The position numbers were made by a program, and so were the translations under genes. From assembly GCA_914767715.1 (NCBI GenBank), contig OU612068.1, forward strand, positions 10,788,001-10,852,000: 64,000 nt of DNA, given 5' to 3'. Below are positions 11,501 through 21,183 of this stretch, in pieces. Position 1 is the first letter of the stretch. Every line of letters starts with the position of its first letter. Below the pieces are notes generated by a model. It was not told the DNA's origin and made no database searches. It saw nothing but the letters and a program-made list of their open reading frames with translations. This DNA comes from Membranipora membranacea (lineage: Eukaryota; Bryozoa; Gymnolaemata; Cheilostomatida; Membraniporidae).

Positions 11501-13246
11501 CCATTGCAGTACTAACAGTCTGCTGAATAACAATAAAAAAAGCATGGCTGTAAATGCTGTTGGCAAATTCCCACATGATTATAATATAAGTTGTATGTCA
11601 ATTAAAATATTTTCACCCCTGCATTTCCGGTTGCTCCAATCCTAGTAAAATCCAAGTAAAACGATGTTGTCTTGTGTTGATGGCTGGAGGGGGAGCAGCT
11701 CCAAATATATGCAAATTAGATTAAAATTTTTCTTGAGGTAGAGAATGTTTTACTTTTTGTCACCATGCTCAGTAAATAACCTAACAAAGAGTCAAGTAGA
11801 TGTCGAGCACATAGTGCTTGCTTTCCAATCTAGTCAATGCAATGTCACAGTGTATGTTATGTCATTATCCCTATCGTTTTATCCAATTTTTCTGCATTTG
11901 GATTCGCTTCTGGTGTCACCAGTAAAATGGGAGGAACTTGAAATGTAGGCATTTATCACAGAACTTGTAATGGTTCTGGATCAAAGAAAGAAGAAATATG
12001 TCTTCATCCAACCAACTTAACATTAATGATCGCCAACCACCCAACCAACGCTACTCCATATTGAAAAGTTTCCCCACTCCTGATTGCTAAAATGAATTAA
12101 TCTGAGCCATGATTTTTGCGTCATATTGTGTACTCTGATCTAAACTTCAACAGTGCCTCTGTTAGAAGGGAATTAGGGGGGGGGGGGGGTTATTGTATGA
12201 CACCTGAAGCTTTTGAACAAACCATCGGAGTGAGCATTTGCTAATGTTGTTTCACCTTGGGCCTGACACTGAGCTTATATATATTATATCTGCTTTCGCT
12301 TTGCATACTTTTGTCTTCTTGGATAGTATGGTACTTCAAAAAGTGCTGTTTTGATGTGGCCGCGTGGGCCTACATACATCTCAATTCGGAGTTTAGTGGA
12401 CAGTCATAGCTTCATCATATTCTATAGACGGCATACAATAGATAGCTGTCAGGAGGTCATTTCTCACAGATATACTCATATATGGTGTCCCAAACTCCGC
12501 ACATAATTTTTTTCTACAACAATCTTACCGTTTTTTTACTTCACATCATGAAATTTCTACATACAAGATTATTTTTTACAGTTTTACTATTTGGAGGAGT
12601 GAACGTAGAATGGGGACAGTGACTCAGAAGATATACGACAGAGTATCATACTCAGCAGTTTTCTCACACCTTGTCACCCACCACCAATAACTCCAGCTTC
12701 AAAGAAGCACACTCTGCTGATGCTCTCTTTGTTACACTTGGAACTGAAGTTGTGAAGACACCAGGGACAAATACCCCCCCCCCCCCCCCACCCAAGGTAT
12801 GTATGGGCTTGAATGATCACCAATGCTTATCTATCAATATTTTGGGAGTCACCAGCAAAATTATTATGTCAAACAATGTTATCCTCTGATTCATGATTGT
12901 TGCTACATCACTTAGACGTGTATAATATATAGTTTTTTTTGGTGATGGGTTGCGGTAAATATCGAATATACCAAATATATCAAATTGAGGATACTTTAGC
13001 CAGCGACACGTTGACATCCTCCCCCTAATTTAGCCACAATCGCTCTGAAAGTATGACACGGTGATTGATATACATTTTTCTTCTGTTCAGACTATAATTG
13101 AGACTCATGGTGGTATAGAGCGGACACCAGTCATGACACATCAAATATGCACCATAAGCACCTCCTCCGATAGTGAACTGTCACAAAAGTCACACTCTTA
13201 TATCTGCGCAGCACTATGTTGTCACTGCACACTGTTGAATCGATAG
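8568..13246 (+). CDS. Hypothetical multi-exon protein, hand-built gene model, function unknown
   Basis: Candidate exons are 8568-8654 (ATG with A at -3, donor GTAAGC), 8709-8793 (54-bp intron before it, acceptor TTGCAG, weak donor GTAATA), 9427-9531 (acceptor TTGTTGCAG, donor GTGAGT), 11773-11851 (pyrimidine-rich acceptor, donor GTATGT), 12697-12796 (acceptor ACTCCAG, or an earlier one at 12627; donor GTATGT) and 13091-13246 (acceptor TTCTTCTGTTCAG, stop TAG). The junction phases agree throughout (0, 1, 1, 2, 0). Exon 1 encodes a hydrophobic stretch after MKKR that could be a membrane anchor. The later exons give a proline run from a C-homopolymer and a Ser/Cys-rich C terminus ending CHCTLLNR. 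No known domain is recognised. If 8709 is read through, it stops at 8810 and yields a separate 62-residue protein. The model could be a pseudogene, part of two genes, or chance. Confidence 0.27.
9224..9277 (+). repeat. Dispersed repeat, copy 1 (GTGTTGTGTTATTTG family)
   Basis: About 54 bp starting GTGTTGTGTTATTTGTAATT match 10548-10601, which also shares TTAGAATC/CTAGAATC and GGCTC..AATGCA. Both copies are on the plus strand, 1.3 kb apart. It is too short to assign to an element family. Confidence 0.6.
9692..9800. repeat. Foldback / hairpin element with homopolymer stem base
   Basis: The left arm (CCTTCACCTGCTATCTACC then TTATCAACATAATTAGT) pairs with the right arm (ACTAATTAGTTTGATAAGG then TAGATTGCAGGTGAAGG) around a short GGTTA centre. 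The stem extends outward as C-rich (CCCCCCTCCCTCCC) against a G-run of 14. There are a handful of mismatches. This is a palindromic foldback or very short MITE; it lies in the proposed intron between 9531 and 11773. Confidence 0.75.
10385..10453. repeat. Perfect 33-bp-arm palindrome with 3-nt loop
   Basis: The arms 10385-10417 and 10421-10453 are exact reverse complements around AGT. The right arm overlaps the start of the dispersed repeat copy at 10424-10491. It is capable of cruciform or hairpin formation. Confidence 0.9.
10424..10491 (+). repeat. Dispersed 70-bp repeat, copy 2
   Basis: Second copy of the repeat at 7221-7292. The shared core is ATGAGTAGACTAACTAAGAA followed by AGTAACTGTTAGTTA. 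It is attached to a perfect palindrome, so the family may normally be palindromic at one end. Confidence 0.7.
10548..10601 (+). repeat. Dispersed repeat, copy 2 (GTGTTGTGTTATTTG family)
   Basis: Matches 9224-9277 over about 54 bp, identical for the first 25 bases and then with several substitutions. Confidence 0.6.
10602..11772. other. Unassigned DNA (proposed intron)
   Basis: No coherent reading frame. Contains a (TA)n stretch near 11090 and an ACCATGG start context at 11149 that opens only a 10-codon frame. Lies within the proposed long intron 9532-11772. Confidence 0.3.
12176..12190 (+). repeat. G homopolymer
   Basis: Uninterrupted G-run of about 13 bases. It is one of four long G/C homopolymers in the island (also about 9787-9800, 12774-12789 and 14957-14973); such runs are absent from the satellite. 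Run lengths in an assembly are unreliable. Confidence 0.7.
12697..13246 (+). CDS. Best-supported exon pair of the hypothetical gene (3' end)
   Basis: The reading frame at 12697-12796 ends with codon AAG at a GTATGT donor. The frame at 13091-13246 starts after a strong polypyrimidine acceptor and runs 51 codons to TAG. Both junctions are phase 0 and the intron is 294 bp. The first exon contains SADALFVTLGTEVVKTPG and then a proline tract encoded by a C-run of about 15 bases, which makes the frame vulnerable to slippage or sequencing error. The second exon is rich in Thr, Ser and Cys, with ALCCHC near the end, which would suit a cytoplasmic acylated tail, but that is inference. Function unknown. 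Confidence 0.33.
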
Positions 13247-14551
13247 ATCAAAAAGTAGTGCCACATAAACTTTCCCCATATGATAATTGATAGGGATGGG
13301 CACATGCTCTCATTTTATCAAAGTTTCAAGCTGTTCAGTGTTCACATTTGTATTGATATATCAATTGACTTTAGGGCATTTCTTGCGCCTAATGGTATTT
13401 TATAATCCTGTTGACAATCGCAGGAGGCCTTCTAGGGTTGTTGATTGTGAATGCCAATGTTTTGTGGGTTAACATATGCAAGAATAACATCTAAACTTTT
13501 TAGTATTTTCTACTGATTCAATTTTTTTTTTTGGACAGTTTATTGTTCTCACCTCGTCGATTATTCATAATTTTTCATTCCAATGCTTTGCATCCTATTC
13601 AGGTATCAGTGAACTTTAGTTCAATGCAGGTATTCCTACTGTGGATTAACATGTATATCAGTTATATTTAAGAGTACAATGAGTACGACTTGTTTTTTAA
13701 AATAAACAGCTTTCAATTCATTTCCAAAACATGATCAAAAGGTTTATCACTCGACAAATAGGCTGAGCACTAGGTTCATGTTGATGCACTGATCTTACAT
13801 CTTGTCATATATCATTACATGATACATTTGGTTGTCGGTTGTCACTGAACTGTGTGGGTGAGTCCGGTTGAGGTTGGTGAGAGGGTCGGTCTACCTCTGT
13901 ATGTCCGAAACAAGAAGTGTCATTTGTATAGCGCACACATACATATTGAGGTTTGACCACAGCAATGAACTCCCTCTTCATTGATCACAGAATGGTTTCT
14001 CAGGCATTGTGTTTAGCAATGGCAGGCAAATTTACAAGTCGGTTTATCCCTGTGTTAAGCTTCTTATGGCTCATAGAGGGTTGCAGTTAGGTGGGAATCG
14101 GTGCTGCTAGTACACATTTTTTGGTTAGTGAGGTCCAAGACTACTATCCTGGTTAGTAGTTAGTACAAGGCAGTTTAATAATTTTTAGAAATTAGAACAA
14201 AGCAGCTTACCAATTGATAGAGGATTATAGTACGATGGCACTGCTTGCATAAACTTTGCTAATATTGAACCCTCCTTGCTATAATCATCACCATGGTAGT
14301 ATCATTGCTCGTAAAGAGTTAGTTATTTTTTTATTTCTCATCTAAACAAAATTCCCTGTCCAGTGGTTATTGCTGGGTGGTTAAAAGTTATATAGATAGA
14401 TCAGGAATCTTGTTTAGAAGAAGTTTATTTAAACTTTCCTTCTACACCCTCTAGATTTTAAGATATATCAATTTTTACAACCCCTTATCATTTTTAGGAA
14501 TTTCAACAAGAATAGCTAACCAGAGGGATTATATAGATGACACACTAAGGG
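13247..14551. other. Unassigned DNA, possible 3' untranslated region then intergenic
   Basis: No supportable gene. Contains a T-run near 13522, the AATAAA at 13701, and a GTATAGCGCACAC word near 13928. The ORF at 13287-13472 has no recognisable features. Confidence 0.3.
13701..13706 (+). promoter_or_regulatory. Possible polyadenylation signal
   Basis: AATAAA lies 455 bp downstream of the TAG at 13244-13246, in the same orientation as the exon model. Such hexamers occur often by chance in AT-rich DNA. Confidence 0.25.
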
Positions 14552-14683
14552 TTAATCTACGCTCCTTGGGATTTTTTAGCGTGGATGGCTTTCATTAGCT
14601 GTTTGTTGGATGAAGAGGTTCTGGGCATGGAGCGCAAGCTCTGAATTTTATGGAATGTGGGTAGAGAGAAGCAAGGGTAAATC
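14552..14683 (+). repeat. Dispersed repeat, plus-strand copy (inverted partner at 17064-17163)
   Basis: Starts TTAATCTACGCTCCTTGGGA and ends near GGTAAATC. The reverse complement of 17064-17163 matches over its length, with islands of identity: the first 25 bp, GAATGGCT/GGATGGCT, GCTCTGAAT, ATGTGGGTA and GGTAAATC. The present copy is about 30 bp longer. Divergence suggests an old dispersed family rather than recent TIRs. Confidence 0.65.
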
Positions 14684-14722
14684 AAACCAAGGAGTAACAG
14701 CTTCCCCTGTTACTTCTTGATC

Positions 14723-14730
14723 AAACAGAC
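14723..14730 (+). repeat. 8-bp target-site duplication, left (AAACAGAC)
   Basis: An identical AAACAGAC lies at 15285-15292, directly outside the other end of the MITE. Confidence 0.85.
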
Positions 14731-15284
14731 CGGGTAACTGTAAATTGCTGAACAGACTGAACAGCTGAACAGAATTTCTCAGACTACTATTTGTTTGATT
14801 CTTTACATGATTGGCTAATTTTGCATAAGCATGGACAATTCTTTATATTCGTCTCATTAAATTATTTATTTCAAGTTTGCATTCACCTTGGTTTCTTTCA
14901 ATTTTATGCACAGAAAATCTTTTGGCATTACACGACTAGTGAATGGATGGAAAATAGCCCCCCCCCCCCCCCCCTAAACAAAGCTTGTTAAGACTGGCTA
15001 GGTTGAGGTTGAGGTTGAGCTGGATAATGTTTCTGGTATCCAATTTCCAGAGCACTATCAGATTTTGTCATAATTGGCACATTGATTGCTTCATTTGCTT
15101 GCCCTAAATTGGTTATATTAGGTGCCAACAGGAACTTAGTGACTCATCAAATCATTTGGTTAGGAGGAATGTGTCTGACAAGTGATTGCCAGCCAGAGAA
15201 ATGATAACAAATAATAATTTTAGTCTGAGAAATTCTGTTCAGCTGTTCAGTCCGTTCAGCCTGTTCAGCAATTTACAGTTACCG
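14731..15284. mobile_element. 554-bp MITE with 8-bp TSD and about 60-bp TIRs (hAT-like by TSD length)
   Basis: The termini are CGGGTAACTGTAAATTGCTG on the left and, reversed, CGGTAACTGTAAATTGCTG on the right. The inverted match continues for about 56-64 bp to AATTTCTCAGACTA. The TIRs contain tandem CTGAACAG-type words; the right TIR has exactly one more 9-bp unit than the left. The direct duplication AAACAGAC flanks the element. An 8-bp TSD is typical of hAT (also of P and Merlin); the TIR start is not the usual CAG, so the superfamily is tentative. The interior has a C-run of about 16, a GGTTGA triplet repeat near 15002 and no transposase, so it is non-autonomous. Confidence 0.88.
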
Positions 15285-16243
15285 AAACAGACCTATAGTT
15301 CAATGACACAATAGAACTCGTTTGTACGGAATGTCTGATGGTCACTGTAAATTCTAAATATATGAATGCAGGCGATAATATTAAGCTGATAGCTTTGAAA
15401 GATTATCTGCTACAAGACTGTCCAGGCAATTATTTATCGCTCTAAATCTTAACTGATGTAATGGCCCTACAAGCCCCTAATCTGGCAACCCAGCCGCCTG
15501 TCTAAGCTACCGGTCTCATATATAACAGAATAAATATCAGTGTGGGTATTCCTTTGGCATGAATTTGTTGAAATGATTGGAACAAGGAGTAAAAGTACTC
15601 CTTGATTGGAACTCCAGACTATAGCTGCATTGTGGAAATCCTGTCGTAATGGTCGAAACTTCTAGGAAATGTATTTGGTAGACCACATGGAACTGATGCA
15701 TCAATGTTGTTTTGCCCGATACTAGCAATATCACTCAATTAAATGCAATTGATTTGAAATTAAATGCTAAAAAAATTAAACCTTTTTAGTTGAAAATTGT
15801 ATTAATCTGGAGTAGGTTGGTGAAATCAGTCTTGATATTCATTGATAAACCTGTAGGTTGAAAGAACTTTCAACATACCAAACTTTTCAATGCATGCATT
15901 CAATGGCTACAATGTACAGTTCAATCTGCCTGATCACTTTCAATGGGATTAGCTTATTGAATTGAACAAGATTCTCAGTGTCTATTTGCCAATTGTTTAC
16001 CTTTTACTTGACATCAACATCTTAGCCAAGCAGCTGAGTTCAAGCATAATTGGATGTATTGTTGTTATCCAAGTTGTTTACCCATGAAGTCATAATCAAG
16101 ATAAGCCAGTCAGAATGTTAATTTTGTTGACATTGGCATTCATAGGCAACCTGCACAGAACTTAAAAGGTACCAGTAGATTTAAAAATGGTTAACCCTTT
16201 GGGTAAACACACAGATTATCGTAATGAGCTAGCAGCAGATTAT
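15285..16243. other. Unassigned AT-rich DNA
   Basis: Begins with the right-hand target duplication (15285-15292). The longest ORF is 65 codons with no recognisable motif. Nothing else is supported. Confidence 0.3.
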
Positions 16244-16295
16244 CAAGAGCTGAGCCAGATACAACCACTGTATGTTGTATCGGGCTCAGCTCTTG
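16244..16295. repeat. Near-perfect 22-bp hairpin with 8-nt loop
   Basis: The arm CAAGAGCTGAGCC.GATACAAC at 16244-16265 pairs with 16274-16295 with a single mismatch around the loop CACTGTAT. The stem is 22 bp, which is shorter than a typical animal microRNA precursor. It may be a foldback remnant or a structured RNA. Confidence 0.8.
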
Positions 16296-17063
16296 TAGTT
16301 GACCAAGTAGCAGAGGAAAATCAATGATAAGGATAATAAGGGCACAAGAGATTTTTTTGCAAAGCAATCTCATTTTTGGCATAGTTACTCTGTACTATGA
16401 TGAGCTTGGAAGCAGAGTTTGGTGAAATAATTTGATGAAAATATACAAATGGAATTTGGTCAACCATCTAGTATTTTTCATAAAAGGTTAAAACTTCCCG
16501 CCCCCTCACTCTTCTGTCAAAGAATGATCATGATTGTACTTTCACCAAAACAACCATCATTGTAAACATGTACATTCGCAAAATTAAAAACTCACCGCAT
16601 TCATTATCAGCGGCAAAAGACAGGAAGTTAGGTCAGCTTACGATGACATCCTGTCTCTCTAATTCCACAAGTGTGTCATGATGACTTGTTACAATTGCAA
16701 TGGAATGTGTGTGTAGGATTAACTACCAGCGACAATTAATTCGATAATTAAAAGTTTTGACAAGGAATATTGAGGTAATTAAGTCATTATGCCTGTTAAA
16801 GGCTAACCTCCCTGCTTGTGGCACACAAGCTGACAGCTTAAAATGTATTACTGTAAACGTTGTTGTCTTGTCACTAGCCTAACATTTAAATACTATCTGT
16901 ACTAGTGCCAACACCTGCTAGGGAACTACCATCCAAGAGTGAGAGAGAAAAATGCCACAATTGCTTCCTGTACACCATATAACTGAGATGGCTGGGAATG
17001 ATAAAGTTTAACATCAAGAGCTCCTTTGTAGACAGGTAATGAATGTATACCAGGTTTACAATA
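16296..17063. other. Unassigned AT-rich DNA
   Basis: No ORF, RNA gene or repeat recognised. Confidence 0.3.
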
Positions 17064-17163
17064 GATTTACCTTTGCCTCATTTTACCCACATACCATAGC
17101 ATTCAGAGCTAAATCCTTGCTCAGAGCCATTCAATCTCAAAAATCCCAAGGAGCGTAGATTAA
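17064..17163 (-). repeat. Dispersed repeat, minus-strand copy
   Basis: Inverted and diverged copy of 14552-14683; it reads TTAATCTACGCTCCTTGGGA on the minus strand from 17163. A 74-codon minus-strand ORF covers it, but the other copy has a stop in that frame, so I do not call it coding. Confidence 0.65.
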
Positions 17164-17278
17164 GACTATGCCAATAACCAGTATTAATACTGCATGCTTT
17201 GACACCAAGTATGTTTTCTAGCCAGGGGCGTATATTCTTAAAAATTTCACTCACTGACTTTTTAGAGATGAGCATAAT

Positions 17279-17352
17279 GATCGGGCACAGCCCGATCCAC
17301 ACGCCGTAAGCGTGGCGGGGAGGGTGTGGGAGGGGCGCTTAAGCCCTCCCAA
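17279..17352. repeat. GC-rich triple-hairpin repeat segment
   Basis: Three adjacent inverted repeats: GATCGGGC-ACA-GCCCGATC (17279-17297), CACGC-CGTAA-GCGTG (17300-17314), and GGGAGGGGCGCTTAAGCCCTCCC, imperfect, ending at 17350. It is strikingly GC-rich against AT-rich surroundings and looks like part of an interspersed repeat. It lies about 140 bp from the tRNA-like SINE and could belong to the same composite element. Confidence 0.55.
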
Positions 17353-17492
17353 ATTTTTGCATATCGGTAGCAAAATAGTGCAAGCAGAGAGGTATTTCAA
17401 TAGCTCACTGAGCTGTTGGGTACTTTCAGAAAACAACTCAATAGCAGTAGAAGATTACGGTAAAAATGCTCCAGTTATAAAGCACCCATTTG

Positions 17493-17590
17493 AAAAAAAA
17501 CTGACCCCGAAGGGATTCGAACCCACAACAATCTTATTAACAGTGATTATTAGGCAGACGCTCTACACACTGAGCTAATATGAGTGCTAA
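17493..17590 (-). repeat. tRNA-derived SINE or tRNA pseudogene
   Basis: On the minus strand: an A-box-like TTAGCTCAGTGTGTAGAGC (D stem GCTC/GAGC intact), then an exact B box GGTTCGAATCC, then CTTCGGGGTCAG and a run of eight T, a potential pol III terminator. The acceptor strands do not pair and the anticodon region is about 10 nt too long, so this is not a functional tRNA. It would fit the head of a SINE or a decayed tRNA copy. Confidence 0.6.
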
Positions 17591-18176
17591 TATACACCAC
17601 TGTTTCTAGCATCAGTCAGCATATTTTCGGTAGTTCTTTGGAGAATATGGCCTCATTCGCATATCACTTTTCTCCACTTAGGCATGTAGGGCGATTAATA
17701 CAAAGTAGATCCTCGCTCAACTGGTGAGCGATGTTGTATTTTTTTATTAGTAGCAAAGTTTTGTGATCATTCTGCTAGCATAATTTAGCTGATGTATTCT
17801 ATTTATGCAGTTGCTGCCTACATTCTCAGATTGCACAAGATATAGCTTAGGGTAGGCCTACAGTACAACACAGAAGAGTTGAACATAGGTATTTTGTGGG
17901 CTCATCATACTCAATACTAAGAGTTGTGCTTACAAAAATTGTGAGGAGGACAATTCGAATGGAATGCTTTCATTGTAGCAGCTAACTTCCCTGGTCATCT
18001 AAATACAAACTCATTGAATACAATGTCAATCCAATTATATAATATTGACTAGAACTGGGCTAGAACTGTAAAGGATTATACTATAACAATACAATAGCAA
18101 TAATGGCAGGCAGGGTTAATTATACAATAATGTTGCTGGTTGGGTAATGATATATTGGGCATGAAACTCAGTGTAT
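17591..18176. other. Unassigned AT-rich DNA
   Basis: Contains a TAGGCCTAC word near 17855 and a short (CAATA)-rich stretch near 18080. No gene recognised. Confidence 0.3.
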
Positions 18177-18380
18177 GTCCTGAAAATCTGAGGTCTTTAG
18201 CTCAATAATTGCTTATTATGCCATCTACAAAAGAAGCTTTCTCTAAAGCATCACAAATCAGTAAAATAATGTGTAGGCACATTTTCTTTTTAGCAGCAGC
18301 ATGGCTTCGAATGGTCTGACATCACAAATTTTTATATCATTGGATTGCTCATCTTCTGAGGAACACAGTGGTTACTTTCT

Positions 18381-19645
18381 TTAGTAAACAAGGAAAATAT
18401 CTGTTAACATATCGAAAGCTTTATGGAAAACAGTTAAAAAAGGATATAAATTGCTGCCCTGCTGCCGGCTTATGTATGCAATTATTCCACTTTCATGGGG
18501 GCAAAGAAATTCACAGTTTGTGAGTGTGTCCTGAAAATCTGAGGTCTGTAGCTCAATAATCGCTTATGCCAGCTACAAAAGAAGCTTTCTCTAAAGCATC
18601 ACAAATCAGTAAAATAATGTGTAGGCACATTTTCTTTTGAGCAGCAGCATGGCTTCGAATGGTCCGACACCACAAATTTTTATATCATTGGATTGCTCAT
18701 CTTCTGAGGAACACAGTGGTTATTTTCTTTAGTAAACAAGGAAAATATCTACCAACATATCGAAAGCTTTATGGTAAACAGTTAAAAAATTATATTAATT
18801 GCTGCCCTGCTGCCGGCTTATGTATAAAATTATTCCACTTTCATGGGGGGCAAAGAAATACACAGTTTGTGAGTGTGTCCTGAAAATCTGAGGTCTGTAG
18901 CTCAATATTTTCTTATGCCAGCTACAAAAGAACCTTTTTCTAAAGCATCACAAATCAGTAAAACAATGTGTAGCCAAATTATGTTTTGAGCAGCAGCATA
19001 ACCTCTAAAGGTCTGACAGCACAAATTTTTATATCATTGGATTCCTCATCTCCCGAGGAACATAGTGTTAATTTTTTTAGTAAAAAAGGAAAACATCTTC
19101 CAACATTTCGAGAGCTTTAGTGAAAACAGTTTGAAAATGATAAAATTGCTGCCCTGCTGCCGGCATATGTATGCAACTACTCCATTTTCATGGCGGGCAT
19201 TTTTTGAGTATGATCTGAAAATCTGAGGTCTGTAGCTCGACAACTTATTTTGTTTGCAACAAAAAAGGCTTCCTCTTTACAATCATTATGATTTATAGCC
19301 ATATTGAGAGTATAAAAAATTTGGCACCAATTCCAACCCAGAGCTCTGCGTTGACGAAATAGAGAATTATCCACTGAGCTACACAGACATGTTGTATCAA
19401 AATAAGAGTGTCTGCCTTAAATTTAGTGGAGCATGAATTCTGTATAACAATAATTACATTACATTACTGATGATGAATACACACACAATCAGCATATTTG
19501 TGCACAGCTAAATCATCGCAAATCAATAAAATAATGTAGAAGCACATTTTCTTTTGAGCAGCAGCATGGCTTCAAATGGTCTGACACCACAAATTTTTAT
19601 ATCATTGGATTGCTCATCTTCTGAGGAACATAGTGGTTATTTTCG
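18381..19645 (+). repeat. 1265-bp tandem duplication, copy A
   Basis: Contains three 350-bp units plus one SINE-like insert. Matches copy B (19646-20910) with only a couple of substitutions seen (around 18932 and 18986). The 1265 period continues to 20931 and then breaks, so the array is slightly more than two copies. Confidence 0.92.
19311..19395 (-). repeat. Degenerate tRNA-derived SINE head, copy A
   Basis: The minus strand reads TGTAGCTCAGTGGATAA (A-box-like), and about 45 nt later GGGTTGGAATTGG, a damaged B box. No intact cloverleaf. Embedded in the last 350-bp unit of the 1265-bp repeat. Confidence 0.5.
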
Positions 19646-20910
19646 TTAGTAAACAAGGAAAATATCTGTTAACATATCGAAAGCTTTATGGAAAACAGTT
19701 AAAAAAGGATATAAATTGCTGCCCTGCTGCCGGCTTATGTATGCAATTATTCCACTTTCATGGGGGCAAAGAAATTCACAGTTTGTGAGTGTGTCCTGAA
19801 AATCTGAGGTCTGTAGCTCAATAATCGCTTATGCCAGCTACAAAAGAAGCTTTCTCTAAAGCATCACAAATCAGTAAAATAATGTGTAGGCACATTTTCT
19901 TTTGAGCAGCAGCATGGCTTCGAATGGTCCGACACCACAAATTTTTATATCATTGGATTGCTCATCTTCTGAGGAACACAGTGGTTATTTTCTTTAGTAA
20001 ACAAGGAAAATATCTACCAACATATCGAAAGCTTTATGGTAAACAGTTAAAAAATTATATTAATTGCTGCCCTGCTGCCGGCTTATGTATAAAATTATTC
20101 CACTTTCATGGGGGGCAAAGAAATACACAGTTTGTGAGTGTGTCCTGAAAATCTGAGGTCTGTAGCTCAATATTTTCTTATGCCAGCTACAAAAGAAGCT
20201 TTTTCTAAAGCATCACAAATCAGTAAAACAATGTGTAGCCAAATTATCTTTTGAGCAGCAGCATAACCTCTAAAGGTCTGACAGCACAAATTTTTATATC
20301 ATTGGATTCCTCATCTCCCGAGGAACATAGTGTTAATTTTTTTAGTAAAAAAGGAAAACATCTTCCAACATTTCGAGAGCTTTAGTGAAAACAGTTTGAA
20401 AATGATAAAATTGCTGCCCTGCTGCCGGCATATGTATGCAACTACTCCATTTTCATGGCGGGCATTTTTTGAGTATGATCTGAAAATCTGAGGTCTGTAG
20501 CTCGACAACTTATTTTGTTTGCAACAAAAAAGGCTTCCTCTTTACAATCATTATGATTTATAGCCATATTGAGAGTATAAAAAATTTGGCACCAATTCCA
20601 ACCCAGAGCTCTGCGTTGACGAAATAGAGAATTATCCACTGAGCTACACAGACATGTTGTATCAAAATAAGAGTGTCTGCCTTAAATTTAGTGGAGCATG
20701 AATTCTGTATAACAATAATTACATTACATTACTGATGATGAATACACACACAATCAGCATATTTGTGCACAGCTAAATCATCGCAAATCAATAAAATAAT
20801 GTAGAAGCACATTTTCTTTTGAGCAGCAGCATGGCTTCAAATGGTCTGACACCACAAATTTTTATATCATTGGATTGCTCATCTTCTGAGGAACATAGTG
20901 GTTATTTTCG
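19646..20910 (+). repeat. 1265-bp tandem duplication, copy B
   Basis: Near-identical second copy at offset 1265. All three short ORFs of copy A reappear unchanged at this offset, as expected of a recent duplication rather than of selection. Confidence 0.92.
20576..20660 (-). repeat. Degenerate tRNA-derived SINE head, copy B
   Basis: Identical to the copy at 19311-19395; it was duplicated with the 1265-bp unit, not independently inserted. Confidence 0.5.
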
Positions 20911-21183
20911 TTAGTAAACAAGGAAAATATCCACCAACATATCGAAAGCTTTACGGAAAACGGTTAAAAAATGATATAAATTGCTGCCCTGCTGCCGGCT
21001 TATGTATGCAATTATTCCACTTTCATGGGGGGCAAAGAAATACACAGTTCGTGAGTGTGTCCTGAAAATTTGAGGTCTGTAGCTTGATAACTTTTTATGC
21101 CAGCCACAAAAGAAGTTTTTCGCTTTATAATTTATATGAATTTTGGCCTTTTCGAGATGTGGAGATAACTCGGGTTCACAAAA

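Larger units (their letters stand above)
18177..21140 (+). repeat. Zone of about 350-bp tandem repeats next to the right terminus
   Basis: Units marked by CTGAAAATCTGAGGTCTGTAG begin near 18177, 18528, 18877 and 19211, and again near 19793, 20142, 20476 and 21059 (spacing 334-351 within each group). Each unit also carries GAGCAGCAGCATGGCTTC-like and TTGCTGCCCTGCTGCCGGC segments. Units differ by several percent and the fourth is truncated by a tRNA-like SINE. ORFs of 65-74 codons repeat with the units and have no recognisable domains. The zone stops about 45 bp before the right TIR. Confidence 0.88.

Noticed and set aside
14552-17163. Inverted repeat pair as termini of a 2.6-kb element
   Set aside because: The copies are diverged and of unequal length, with no matching target duplication seen. 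A dispersed family in opposite orientation explains them better.
17078-17302. 74-residue minus-strand ORF as a real gene
   Set aside because: It lies over a dispersed repeat whose other copy (14552-14683) has a stop in the equivalent frame.
17493-17590. Functional tRNA gene
   Set aside because: The A and B boxes are good, but the acceptor strands do not pair and the anticodon region is about 10 nt too long.
18659-20639. Duplicated 65-74 residue ORFs in the 350-bp repeat zone
   Set aside because: They are copied as part of the 1265-bp duplication, overlap each other on both strands and have no recognisable motif.
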